From assembly GCF_905220565.1 (NCBI RefSeq), contig NC_059402.1, positions 5,457,501-5,521,500 of the forward strand: DNA of 64,000 nucleotides. The letters run 5' to 3'. Under the pieces are notes generated by a model. It was not told the origin of the DNA. It was given only the letters and a program-made list of their open reading frames with translations, and made no database searches. Shown here piece by piece: positions 49,371 through 60,471 of the stretch. Origin of the DNA: Melitaea cinxia. Lineage: Eukaryota; Arthropoda; Insecta; Lepidoptera; Nymphalidae. Within the stretch, counting starts at the first letter, position 1; the number at the start of each line of letters is the position of its first letter. The translations under genes and the position numbers were made by a program.

Positions 49371-52114
49371 GGATACTCTACTGGAACCCAGGCGGCATCA
49401 GAGGCCACGTTCGGGAGCTGACACTGCTCGCCCAGTCGAGGGACATCCACGTCATCCTCCTGGGCGAGACGAAGCTCTCGAAGGAGGTCGAGCTCCGAGT
49501 CCCGAACTTCTTCGTGTACCGGCGCGACGAGATCTCTCCCCGGGGATTCCCCTACAGGGGCACGGCAGCCCTGGTGAGGAGGGATATCGTACACGAGGAA
49601 GTGGAGCATGCACCGTACACCAGCACTCGTACACAGGGCGTTAGGGTGCATGCGGGGGACGAGGAGGAACTCCTGCTGTATGCCGCCTAAAAACCACCCG
49701 GACTGACTTTCTGCAGCACTGATATCCAGACGCTCTTCAGCTCACAGAAGCCTACACTAGTCGTGGGTGATCTCAACGCGAAGCACCCCAGCTGGGGCGC
49801 GCGCGTCATCACCCCGGCCGGAAGGCAACTGTTCGAGGATAGCGAACGTCACGGTTACGGTGTAATGGGTCCCGGAGCGCCGACCAATATACCGACTAAT
49901 CCCAGACAACAGCCGGACGTACTGGACATAGTGCTGCACCACGGACTGACAACCGCTGCCGATGTTGAGGTGGTGTACGACCTCAACACGCAACACTTAC
50001 CGATTCTGGTCACGCTCGCCCTCCAGCGAAGTTGCACAGTGGCCCGCAGGCCCAGATCGCGGGTCGACTGGGAGCGCTTCAGCGCTGCACTCGCGGGGTT
50101 CGAGCTCACGGTCCCTGTTGCGACGTCTGCCGACGTCGAAGCGGCGACCGCGAAAATCTGCGGCGCAATCAAGTCGGCCAAGGATGCGGCGACTATTACT
50201 CAAGGCCCGCCAACGGGTAACAGGGACCGACTCCCGAGCTCACTCCGCGAGAAGATGCGGAGGAAGCGCCAGCTTCGAAAGCTCTGGGCGCGCACTCGCT
50301 GCCCGAGGGTGAAGCGAGACCTGAATCGGCTTGCAGAGGAGGTAAGGCGCGCGCTCGTTGCTCTCGACGACGACAACTGGGAGGCCGCCGTCGATCGAGC
50401 GACTGAGCGCGACATCAGCCTGTACAGCCTCTGCAAAAAGTTAACCGGAGTGGACACACCCATCTACCCGCTCATGGACCGAGCGGGTAAAAGGGTATAC
50501 TCTGCCAAGGAGAGAGCGGAGATCCTGGCAGAGTACATGGAGGGGCAGTTTACCCCGAACCCGGCCAATACAGAGAGCGAGGATGTCGTCCGTCACCACG
50601 CGGCAGTCCGCGACCGAGTGGATCGATTCCTATCGGCGCCCACTCCGATGCTCCGGGGCGATGAGCTCATCACCCTGTCCGAGCTACGGAGGGCGATCCT
50701 CCGCCTGCCTCAGCGGAAGGCGCCAGGCGCCGACGGGATCACCAACGCCGTACTGATGCAGCTGCCTGTCGGGTGTCTCGCAGCGCTCACGAGACTCTTT
50801 AATGGGATACTCCAGTCGGGACACTTCCCCGAGGCGTGGAAAACAGGGAAGGTAATCGTCCTCCCCAAGCCCGGGAAGGACCGCCGCCTCCCTGGAAGCT
50901 ACCGGCCGATCACGCTACTCTCGCACATCGCCAAGCTGTTCGAGCGTCTGCTGCTGCGAAGACTCGCGCCACACCTCCCCTTGCGCGAGGAACAGTTCGG
51001 GTTTCGCGGCGGCCACTCGACGACGCTCCAGCTGGCGAGAGTCCTCGGTCACCTGGCCAGTGAGTTGAACAACCGGCACTGCACGGTCGGGGTCTTTCTC
51101 GACATGGAGAAGGCCTTCGATCGTGTATGGCACGCCGGGCTCCTGGCCAAGGTGATCGGTACGACGACGCCGCCCGCGCTTGTGCGAGTAGTGGCGTCGT
51201 TCCTGGAAGGCCGTAGCTTCTACGTCTCGGTGGAAGGCGTGGATTCCCAACCGCGCCCCATCCGGGCTGGAGTACCCCAGGGCAGCTGTCTGTCGCCGCG
51301 CCTATATGCGGTGTACACGGACGACATCCCGACGCTCAAGGACCACCTAATGGAGTTCGAGGACGACGTGATGTTGGCGCTGTATGCGGACGACAGCGCC
51401 TACTTCGCGTCGTCGTATCATCACTTCGTCGCCACCAACAAGATCCAACGTCTGCTGGACCTACTCCCCGAGTGGCTGGATAAGTGGAGGATGGCCGTCA
51501 ACGTTGGGAAGACGGCCGCTCTACTTACCGGCGGGTACAAGCCGTGGTACCAGCTTACTCTCCGAGGCCAGGGCGTAGAGTGGAAGACCTCAGTGAGGTA
51601 TCTGGGGGTCCACATCGACCGGAGGCTGCGCATGATCCCGACCGTCAACCAGGCGGTCATCCATGCAGCGGCGGCCCGGTCGAAGCTCCACTCGGTCTTC
51701 ACCTCCAGATTACCGACAAGATCCAAGCTGAAGGTCTACGGAGCCTACGTCCGCTCGCGACTAACGTATGCGGCCCCGGCTTGGTACGCCCTCTGCTCGG
51801 CGAGCCAGGCCAGACGGCTTCAGGTCCAGCAGAACCGGTGCCTACGTTTGATAGTAGGAGCTCCGAGGTACGTCAGGAACGACGTCATACACAGAGACAC
51901 CAAGACGCCCACCGTGGAGGAGTATGTGCGTCGCCTCGCACGCGCCATGTTCGCCCGCGCGGACAGGAGCGCGTGGACACACCTCCACGGTATCGCATCG
52001 CTTCACGCGAGACCGCCAGACGGACGTCCCCTGCCTCGTGAGCTCCTGCTGTCACCGCCGGTTCCCAGCGCCGGTGTCGGTGGCGACGAAAGTGACGACT
52101 ACGACGACGGCTAG
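49370..52114 (+). pseudogene. LINE ORF2: endonuclease and reverse transcriptase (one stop)
   Basis: APE-type endonuclease from 49370 (ILYWNPGGIRG, then LGETKL carrying the catalytic Glu, and VVGDLNAKHPSWG from 49760), then the reverse transcriptase with KAPGADGI, YRPITLL, GVFLDMEKAFDRVWH, AGVPQGSCLSP and the catalytic box YADD at 51383-51394. No RNase H follows, as in the jockey group. An in-frame TAA at 49688-49690 in the endonuclease region is the only break; one base change explains it, since Tyr is usual there. No ATG opens the frame, so translation would depend on reinitiation or frameshifting at the ORF1 stop. 49763-52114 (783 codons) remains open. Confidence 0.85.
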
Positions 52115-52420
52115 GACACCCGGGTTGCAACCGCGGTGTCCCCTCGAACTCCAACCAGACCAGACTTGCCGACCTCAACTGCTAACAGGCCATAGCCTAA
52201 TTTAAGTAGGTATGGCCCTGACCCATCGGGTCAAAACACAGATCCCGAGGGCGTAGTCCCTCGGTGATGACAGCCCGGGTGGAGAGGCTATGCCTAAAAG
52301 CCCGTACCCGGACAGGCCCGCAGGCCTGTCAGGAAGAGCCATCGTTCGTTCAGACGTCTCCACGATCCCAGTTCCAGTGGCAGCAGATACGAACAAAGAC
52401 CATAACCACTTAAAGTGTAG

Positions 52421-52457
52421 TGAAGTGGATGATTATTCTATAAGCTATTAAAATCTA
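52421..52457 (+). other. 37-bp flank left between LINE and inversion breakpoint
   Basis: This short piece follows the LINE target duplication and ends where the minus-strand gag begins. By position it should be the original continuation of the env 3' flank. Confidence 0.45.
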
Positions 52458-53560
52458 TGTAATCAAATTATTATTGTGAATAATATCTACGTGTAAATCG
52501 TAAAAGTAGGCCCATTGTGTATATTTGCCTGTAAATGTAGGCAAGTCGATTTGTGGTGTCGATTTTTCATGATGAATTGGCGATGTGAGTTTAAGATTCA
52601 AAGCCCTCTTGATTGACTTGTATGAGTCTTCGTAGGCGTAAAATTCACTATCGTACTGGGTATTCGATCCTTGTAGGATATTATCTATTTGCAAATACAA
52701 AGCGTCGATTGCATTCCAGCGCGTTTGTATGTTACGTAATTCGTCTTCCTCCTGTTTGTCAGCTCCCATTTGTCTTGGATTTCATCTTCTTTCAAGCAAT
52801 TTATTTGTCGATGAAAAAGCTCGGAAGTTTGTCCTTTGGAGGGACATTATTTCTATTGCCTGACCTCGATCCGTCGGTGAGGTCTTGTGGCATTTGAAAT
52901 TTGAAGTTATTCCTCCATTTTCATCATTTTTTAATTATGATGCTGATATAATTAATAGGACCGACTTCAGGGGTCCAGGCCAGTCTTTCAGTGGATAGCA
53001 CGACCTTGTTTGCGCCTTCTCAATTAAACTGTTGGAACCCACTTCTGCGAAGCCAGTCAACCAATTCGCAGTCACACAAATTGCACGTGAGCGTTGTGGC
53101 CACTGTATCTGGATTTTCCAAATGTCGATGGAAATCCGTGGAGTTTATAGTCTTGATTGACTGTTTTCTTGAGTGATTTTCTCGAAGAAATACTTTTTTA
53201 TTTTTTCTCGAAGGACCAAAAAAACTTTATGTATCCTCGAAGAAACACTGTCTTGTAGAAAGCTTGCGGGTCCAGAATGACTGTGTGCAGCTTGTCAACA
53301 GCAAGGCTGTATTCTCGAAAGACCAAAAAAACTGTGTGGTACAGTCTATGGTTGAGATGACATGTGAAGGACGGTTATGAGGGAAACCAAACCCAATGAA
53401 AGTCGATCTAACACTAAGTTTATTAAGATTATTTGGAGTATATATAGGCAGAAATACAGACGTCATTCGTAGCAAACAAATAACAAATTCATTAGAAATC
53501 TGCATCAGTCACAATTTCGTAATAAATAAGCAAAATTAAGGAGGTTATTAGTTTGCAAGA
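52458..53560 (-). pseudogene. BEL/Pao 5' end: LTR-like leader and gag N-terminal half
   Basis: Read on the minus strand, 53560 to about 53190 looks like LTR plus leader. A TATATATACTCC box lies near 53449-53436, and there are two copies of a TTGGTC(C/T)TTCGAGAA phrase (near 53332 and 53224), which is characteristic of BEL/Pao leaders. The Gag start follows; the last 104 codons (52769-52458) contain IDLPTFTGKYTQWAYFYDLH, a hallmark of the DUF1759 Gag region. The frame stops at the artificial junction (TAG at 52455-52457). Stops occur earlier, near 52800, so it is not functional. Its direct continuation is on the plus strand at 44793. Confidence 0.75.
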
Positions 53561-53859
53561 CAATCATATTGCTCAATGTGCTTTAACCCGTACAGGTATT
53601 ATTACAGGCGTTCGTCGTGCTCTAAACGCTTGTAATTGTTATGTTTCACGTGTTCACTTTCTGCCAAGACAGTTGAGTATGGGGCATTTATTTATTTGTA
53701 ATATATGTTATAAATTATGATGTTATGGTTTATAGAAATATTAAATGTAAATAAAATAAAAATAAACAAGGAAAGACTCAACGGATGGAACTAGCAACTG
53801 CTAGTGTCTTTACGTTATTAGTATACGTAAATGGACAAATTCTATTTATTTGCATGTAC
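53561..53859. other. Intronic DNA without recognised features
   Basis: AT-rich sequence between the BEL 5' end and the kinase exon. Confidence 0.4.
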
Positions 53860-53948
53860 CTGTCCTGTCAGCATTCGGCAAGCGATGACCCCGAGCGACC
53901 ACCAATCCACTGCGTGACCGTACGGTTCTCGTTGTAATACTTCGGGCG
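53860..53948 (-). CDS. Kinase exon: activation segment end and subdomain IX
   Basis: Minus-strand exon of 89 nt, acceptor ATCCACCAG/ and donor CAG/GTACAT. Together with the last base of the previous exon it encodes APEVLQREPYGHAVDWWSLG and VIACRMLTGQ. APE is the conserved end of the activation segment, and DWWSLGV is subdomain IX of AGC kinases. It ends in phase 0 and joins in frame to 7287. The next downstream exon found is 46.6 kb away. Confidence 0.85.
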
Positions 53949-54049
53949 CTGGTGGATAAAAAAAAATTATCAAGAAAACACGTCTTACTTTAGTGACAAA
54001 AAATTCTACTCAAAGCATAGTTATACAGCTTCAAAGCTATGACTTTATA
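53949..54049. other. Start of the 6.5-kb kinase intron
   Basis: Intron sequence; the rest of this intron holds repeats and the ATG101 gene. Confidence 0.4.
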
Positions 54050-54394
54050 ATTGTGTTTGCTAGCAAACGAAAAAAACCGACTTCAATTACATCGACAAGT
54101 ACCTAATACAATGTAGGTCAGACGATAAAATAGTCAAGTAAATACGCATTATCAAAGATTACTCCAACATTTGTAATCAGATCTCGATGGATTTTAAATG
54201 TGACCACATGATAAACACCAGCTTTCGATTAAATTAAAAATCATCAAAATCGGTACACCCAGTAAAAAGTTATGCGGGTGCTCGAGGGTTTCTCTCGATT
54301 TCTCTGGGATCGCATCATCAGATCCTGGTTTCATTGGTTCAAAAAAGAATTATCAAAATCGGTTTACAAACGATGAAGTTATCCCCAAACATAC

Positions 54395-54449
<55 letters not shown>

Positions 54450-54492
54450 CGGTCGAATTGAATAACCTCCTCCTTTTTTGAAATCGGTTAAA
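54050..54492. mobile_element. GAAGTCGGTT-ended repeat, full copy 2, with (TA)n
   Basis: Left end GCTAGCAAACGAAAAAAACC, right end CTCCTTTTTTGAAATCGGTT. It contains two similar ATCAAAATCGG clauses and an expanded (TA)n tract at about 54396-54447 near its right end. Same family as 27414 and 61370. Confidence 0.65.
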
Positions 54493-55379
54493 AAATTGCA
54501 AAACCCTGTATGGCTTTCTATCAGACTTATTACTCATAAACATATAACTGTCGCGAGAAAGCCATTGAAAATTAATTCAGATAATCTCCTTTTCCAGCAA
54601 ATTATTACCATTCTAACCAGTACCTATTAGTTTGCATTCAAATCCGTAATAACAGAATCGTGACAGCCCTTTTCTCACCATTCGTTGTTATAATAGTCAG
54701 ACATAGTATAAATTTCTCCAGTGACTATAGGTTTTAGCTGAATAAACCTTTTGGTTACCATAGATATAAATTGTGCATAAGAGACGTTTTTTTTTTATAT
54801 ATGTTTTAAGAACAGTTGCAATTTACGTAGATTCGTTGGTAATAATTAATGCGCGTATGAGTCATACTGTATGACGCTTCTTATTACGTAAACCTCTGTA
54901 GCTAATATCAATTCCTGTAAGCAACTGTAACTCTCATCAAGAAAAATTCAGGTCTTTAAAGGAAAATTATATCGGGTACAAATCATTTGTAAATTTACAG
55001 TTTCAGCTACTTTGTACTTTTATATTAAGCGTTCATTCTCACTTCTTGTGCTCTACGCAACATTCATTCCTCCATTCACACTAAGCAAATAAGAAATACT
55101 TTAAAAAAATAAACATGTATTTACTTAGATGGAAGGAATCTCGATGACGTGTAGCACACGAAGCCCTGATGACACTTGATAGCGCAATGTATCCATAGAT
55201 ATATTTTACACATAAATCTTTTTTGTTCGATAACAAATTTAAAACTTTTAGTTGCTAAAATATAGCTACATGTTAATTTTTTTTTTTTATTATTTTATAC
55301 TATTAGTGAAATATAACATTTATAATGCTCTATATTGAAAGCACAAAAAGAGCCGTATATTTGCAGTACACTAACGAAA

Positions 55380-55497
55380 ATTTAATCATTGTGCTAAAAA
55401 AAAGGACTTCAAAATAAAAATAAAAAGTTACGAGGTAACCACATATAAAAATACAGTCAAATTAAAAATCTCGTTTTTTGAATTCGGTTAAAAATTA
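55380..55497. mobile_element. GAAGTCGGTT-ended repeat, short decayed copy
   Basis: Both ends are present in diverged form (GGACTTCAAAATAAAA and TTTTTTGAATTCGGTTAAAA) with most of the middle lost. Confidence 0.45.
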
Positions 55498-58400
55498 ATA
55501 TAAATTTTAAGTGAATGCCCAGTGATTGCAGCAACAAACTAGAGGCTGTAAGTTCCATCCACGATTTTTACAGAAAATTGAATACGTCATACATAAATTG
55601 ATCATAATTAGGACGTATGTGTTTTGTTTCCTTTCGGAACACAGGTTTCTCAATCCATACTAAAAATAAAAAAATAAGCGGGAAAGATTGTTTATTTTGA
55701 GTGTTAAGTAAACAATTACTATGGTTTGCTTTGATAACTTTCTTCTCGTTTAATAGTCTCCATATGTTATGCGGACATTATTTGCTATAATATATCATAC
55801 CATGGCATGTATTTTTGGAGGGTTTGAGGAACAGGGTGTGAAATCCTTCATCCCCCATTGAAAAGGGAGAATCCTTCGACCAGAGAGGTGTTGTGTCTGG
55901 TGGGCTACCACCCCTACGTTCGTATGTTGCGCGATAGATGCCACATATTTTTCAACACATATCACAACAATTTTATCATGAGTTAATTATCTGGAAACTT
56001 CTTATAAAACAGGTATATGAAAAATAAACAATATTAATCCTGCATCATTTATTTACATTGTTATATACATTATCACAAGAAGACTATGATTTTTTCTTTA
56101 TCATTTTAATCTACATTGTATGTAGTTCCTTAAACTAATAAAATCACAACATATACTAATTTTATCATACACTTAAATGTTACAGCCATTCACATTGAGA
56201 TATATCCATTTCAAATAAGGCATAATATAATATAAATAGTGCAATTTCATTACAGTTTGCAGTGCTGGACATATAACTAAGTCACGAGGCACAACATCAA
56301 CGTAATATATATATTGTCTTTAGGCTTACTCTCCGAACTTGCAATTCTTCTATCATTTTCAAAGAAATCTTTCTCACTTCCTTAAGAAAAATACCGAGTG
56401 CATCGGATTCGAAACAGTACCAAGAAAAAATCTAAAAACTTTAATAGATTATTGTTGCTCAAGTTATTACGGTGAATGTATAAGGAATTAAATCGATTGA
56501 AGTCAAGAGTAAGCCTACGGATTTTGTATCTAGGTTAGAAAAAATTAAAAGATACTTGCTGATATGAAACCGATACGGGCACAATAAATAATGACTAACA
56601 GTATACAATAATGTTATAGTAAAATTTAAAGAATCAATCAATTGTTGCGCTCTACAGCCTCATCTTTGGTAAGGAAATTCTGATAAATACAATCATAAAT
56701 AGGAAATCACTTTTCCAATTGAGATACGAGTGCGCTAAAGCTAAAGTCACAAAATGAGGTAGGAAAGTAAATAATTAGAAATTTATTGGATGGATTCAGA
56801 ATTGAACGAAAACATTTACAAAGCTAAAAACATTTTAATATCACAGAAGAAAATCAAACGATTTACGTTGTTTCTTTAAAATTTCATTTTACAGGCGATT
56901 TGCTTCGTAATCGTCTGTACATTACTTACAGAAATTTCTTTATATTTTCCTAAGATTGACAGGTAACTCGACTTTTTAAAGCAGTATTTTTATTTTTATT
57001 TTAGAGAATTATAAATAAAGATATATTTAATATGTATATTTTTCTTTTGTTTTTATAATACGCGATTATTATCATATGTTTATTATGATTGGACCGACGT
57101 GACAGCGTTAGTTAAGGAACTCAAAGATAGATTAACGTGCCTTGATATATATGTAGGTACATAACGAGTTTACTAAAACATATGAGAGGACATTACATTG
57201 TACTATTCTAATGACATTTAATATTCTGCAACATCAAAAACTGTTTCCTATAATATGACAATGAAGTTATGACAATGGTGTTCTTTATATTTTAGATAAT
57301 AACAACAATATTTATATATTTAAGTATCGAGATAAATGAATTTCAGATATATGGCTACTAAAGTACTGGCTATGTATTGAACATTTATTTTAAATATTCC
57401 GATAAACTTAGTCTTAAATAATTTGTTAACTAAGTAAATAATCATGTACTTTTATATACAATTTATAATATTGATTCTGTACGCACACTCAAACGTTGGT
57501 CTTAAAAATTGTTATTTATAAATTCTATAGAAATTATAGATAAATAATTTAAAGTATAATTTAAACTGCCTTCTCTGTAAAGCTCACAGTCATAGATAGG
57601 TTTTAAAGCGGCTTTACCTTTAAAAATAAATATATTAAAATAAACGTGTCAAATTTAAAAAAGATTCTAAGAGCCAAACAACATCTTAAAATTAGTTACA
57701 TTCATACATTCAAAATTCGTCGTATTTAAAACTTTAATTATAAATTATTACTATGTCACTAACATTATTTACTTTTATATTTTATACATACATATAGCAT
57801 AGCATATACAAACATTTCACACAGAAATCTTTAATACGAAACAAATCTAAAATACAATAGACATGATGAGACAGTCAAACGGAAGATCCAAAAACTCACC
57901 TAGGTTTATTTAAAATGAACAGGTATTAATATTTTCAATAAAATAAATATAGTAAGCCGTAAGGGGTCATTTTACATGAAACACCAATCAGAGCGTTTGA
58001 CGTCACACCTTAGTTTAAAGAACCAATGGACTGTAATGATTCATATTTATTGTTATTATTACGCTTTTTTTGTATTTCTGAGTTAATCTGTCGTTTCCTA
58101 TGCTTTGGTGATAAAAAAACAAAAGTTATCTTATTACATTAATTGAAACAAGGTTTTTAACATTAATTTAAATAAGCTGATGTTAGGTGTTGTAGTAATG
58201 TACTTAAAGATAACCTTATCTGTTTTTACCATCGTGCACTTTTGAGAAAATATTTTGTGCTCCATAAGCTTTTGGGATACCGATAACGTCAAATGAAACT
58301 GCACAGAATTTTCCGTTTCATAAGCAGTTTTAAGGAGAACAAGTAGTGCATTAAAATTGATTACAATAATGATAACTAAGACCAAAACAAACACAACCTC

Positions 58401-58715
58401 AATAAATTGCCTATTATCAATAATCTATCAAAGACTTTGAGTAAGACACCCATTTATCTATAGAATATACTTACGTCGAATTGGTCCTCAAACAAGTAAA
58501 TTAAAGAATTCGTATCCGCAAGAGCAGTGTCTCGCCGTACCAATTTAACACTAGTTATTTTTTTTTTTAAACAAAAAATTTACTATGGTTTACGTTATTG
58601 CAGAGGGTGCACCACACAACACTTACAAACTTTGAAATTCATTTTGATACACGAAATTTGCAATTTTTTGTTCATTTCAAGGAAGACATTGCGCCTTGAC
58701 ACAATGCTATATTTT
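55498..58715. other. AT-rich intronic DNA, no gene recognised
   Basis: A locally unusual, more GC-rich patch lies at 55820-55930. It matches no family I know. 56256-56290 resembles a scrap of a LINE tail (GCAGTGCTGGACATAT). Confidence 0.4.
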
Positions 58716-58863
58716 TATAATGAAACAACTTTTACAGATTTTATCGCGGTTTATTCAGTTTTTTAGATGTCCGACGTTTCGAATACTATACAGCAACACT
58801 GGTCTCGGGAGTCTAAAAACCTTAATAAACCGCGATGAAATCCGAAATAGTTGTTTCATTATA
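58716..58863. mobile_element. Foldback (inverted-repeat) element
   Basis: Arms of about 52 bp at 58716-58767 and 58812-58863 are complementary with several mismatches (ATGAAACAACTTTTACAG against its partner). They flank a loop with GACGTTTCGAATACTATAC. A MITE-like foldback element; I recognise its loop as a recurrent lepidopteran motif. Confidence 0.6.
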
Positions 58864-59583
58864 ATGAGTGATATCTGCGTAAGCATTAGAAAACAATGCT
58901 AAATTTACCTGACTATTAAACATCTTATGAGCGTTTTTACGTATTATTTAAAGCAGATAGGAAAATAGCGCGTCGAAAACAATTGTGTTTTTTTTTTGCC
59001 AATATTTAAAGCATACTATAGAAAAGGATTTTAAAATTTCATCATGTCTATTAATGTAAATATTTGTTAAATCCTAAAAAAATAAATGGACACATCAACC
59101 AGCTTTTGAGCTAGAGCTCCGAATATTATCGTTAAAACTAATTTGTACGTCTAATAAAAGAAAAGTATTCAGTTATATAATAAACATTACGCAAAAGCGT
59201 GTACGAAATCATTAGTTCATAAGAAATAAAATTTAAATTAATTATTAAATTTAAATTAAATTTAAATTATTTTAATTATATTAGTGAAAATTATATTCAT
59301 AAGTACATTGCAGTTAAAAATTAGGGAATTATAATACAAATATGTATACTTAAAGATATATAATATTATTATTTACATTCTCCGTTATTAAAATCATTTA
59401 ATTGCACTTCTCATCGATATATATCTAACTAAGGTTCAACACAACTCAATGATGAGCAACTTCGCATCGAGAAGGAACTCTCTGTCCTATTTTCATATAG
59501 ACCAGCTAATTCGAAATCCAAATACATAAGGGTATTGAAGTCCTCACTTGAGAGAATATAAAGCATTGATAGTCTTACACACA
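58864..59583. other. AT-rich DNA downstream of ATG101
   Basis: Includes the probable 3' UTR of the minus-strand ATG101. No separate gene is recognised. Confidence 0.4.
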
Positions 59584-60243
59584 TCACAACGACAGGGTAT
59601 CGCGAATCAGCTTCCTCACAGTATTGCCGACCGATGTGGGCGGTGCGCCCGACAAGTTGTAGTGGATCTTGAAGAGGTACGGCTGGATGTCAGAATATGA
59701 CGTGTCAAAGATTAAGTCTGCGTCGGAGCGGCTCGGCATTTTTGGGACGTACTCGTGACGGTTAATGATCTCCGTTATGAACACGATTTTGTCCTGTAGC
59801 ATTTCTACTACACTCTCGTGCTTTGAGTGCATGTCTCGCTCATTTCGGGACTCAGTTAACTCGCAGCATACAGTCCAAACCTCCCACGGAACACACTCAG
59901 GCTGGAAAGGCCATCGCGCTCGCCTCCTCTGGAAGAACTCGAGACTGATGGAACCTCGTGGTAACGACGCTTCCGCTCCACGTAATAGTTCCGAAAATTC
60001 CGAAATTTCGCGCTTGACAACGCGACCAAGCGCCTCCGACTCGCAGCACACGTAAGTGAAATCGATGAAATCGCAGTCAACGTCCACGTAACTGATTGTT
60101 CGAATCGAGTAGCTCTCCTCGCTGTTGTAGGTAAACTTCCCACTCGAGCGGTGGAACAGTACCGTGTGAAAGATGCTTGCGACCACCTCGTCCACTTGTC
60201 TACCCTCCATGGACATTTCAAATTTGATGCTGCGTGCGTTCAT
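59584..60243 (-). CDS. ATG101: Autophagy-related protein 101 (intronless)
   Basis: Atg101 is the HORMA-fold partner of Atg13 in the Atg1/ULK autophagy initiation complex. The whole protein is in one exon of 219 codons; human ATG101 has 218. I place the start at the MNARS methionine (60241-60243) and not 18 nt upstream, because family members begin MNAR. Recognised segments: FEMSMEGRQVDEVVASIFHT, HRSSGKFTY, DVDCDFIDFTYV, the WF-finger WPF at residues 111-113 within ARWPFQPECVPWEVW, NRHEYVPKMP and the C-terminal RKLIRDTLSL. No stop or frameshift. It lies in a 6.5-kb intron of the kinase on the same strand, 228 bp from the next kinase exon. It is GC-richer than its surroundings. Confidence 0.95.
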   Translation of the reverse strand: MNARSIKFEMSMEGRQVDEVVASIFHTVLFHRSSGKFTYNSEESYSIRTISYVDVDCDFIDFTYVCCESEALGRVVKREISEFSELLRGAEASLPRGSISLEFFQRRRARWPFQPECVPWEVWTVCCELTESRNERDMHSKHESVVEMLQDKIVFITEIINRHEYVPKMPSRSDADLIFDTSYSDIQPYLFKIHYNLSGAPPTSVGNTVRKLIRDTLSL

Positions 60244-60471
60244 CTTGCCTGTCACTGGCAAGTGGCACGCGAACTCGCCTCTAATACTGACATAATTCGG
60301 TTAAAGACGTCTGGCGGCCGTTAGTTCTGTATCACAAATGCTGACTGCGTCATATCAATTTTAAAATACGTACCGTAATGCCTCCCACACTGAAATCGAA
60401 AATGGCCGTTTTAGTCCTTCGAAATTTGTGAAGGGGGCCTTATAGTTAGTTATAAGAAGAATAACACTTAC

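Larger units (their letters stand above)
47031..52413 (+). mobile_element. Jockey-type LINE, nearly full length
   Basis: A GC-rich 5.4-kb element contrasting with its AT-rich surroundings. The order is 5' UTR (47031-47378), ORF1 (47379-49370), ORF2 (49370-52114) and 3' UTR. The 7-bp AGTGTAG occurs at 47024-47030 and 52414-52420 and is a plausible target duplication. It lies in the 3' flank of the BEL env remnant. No long poly(A) is seen at the 3' end. One nonsense codon breaks ORF2; otherwise it looks young. Confidence 0.8.
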
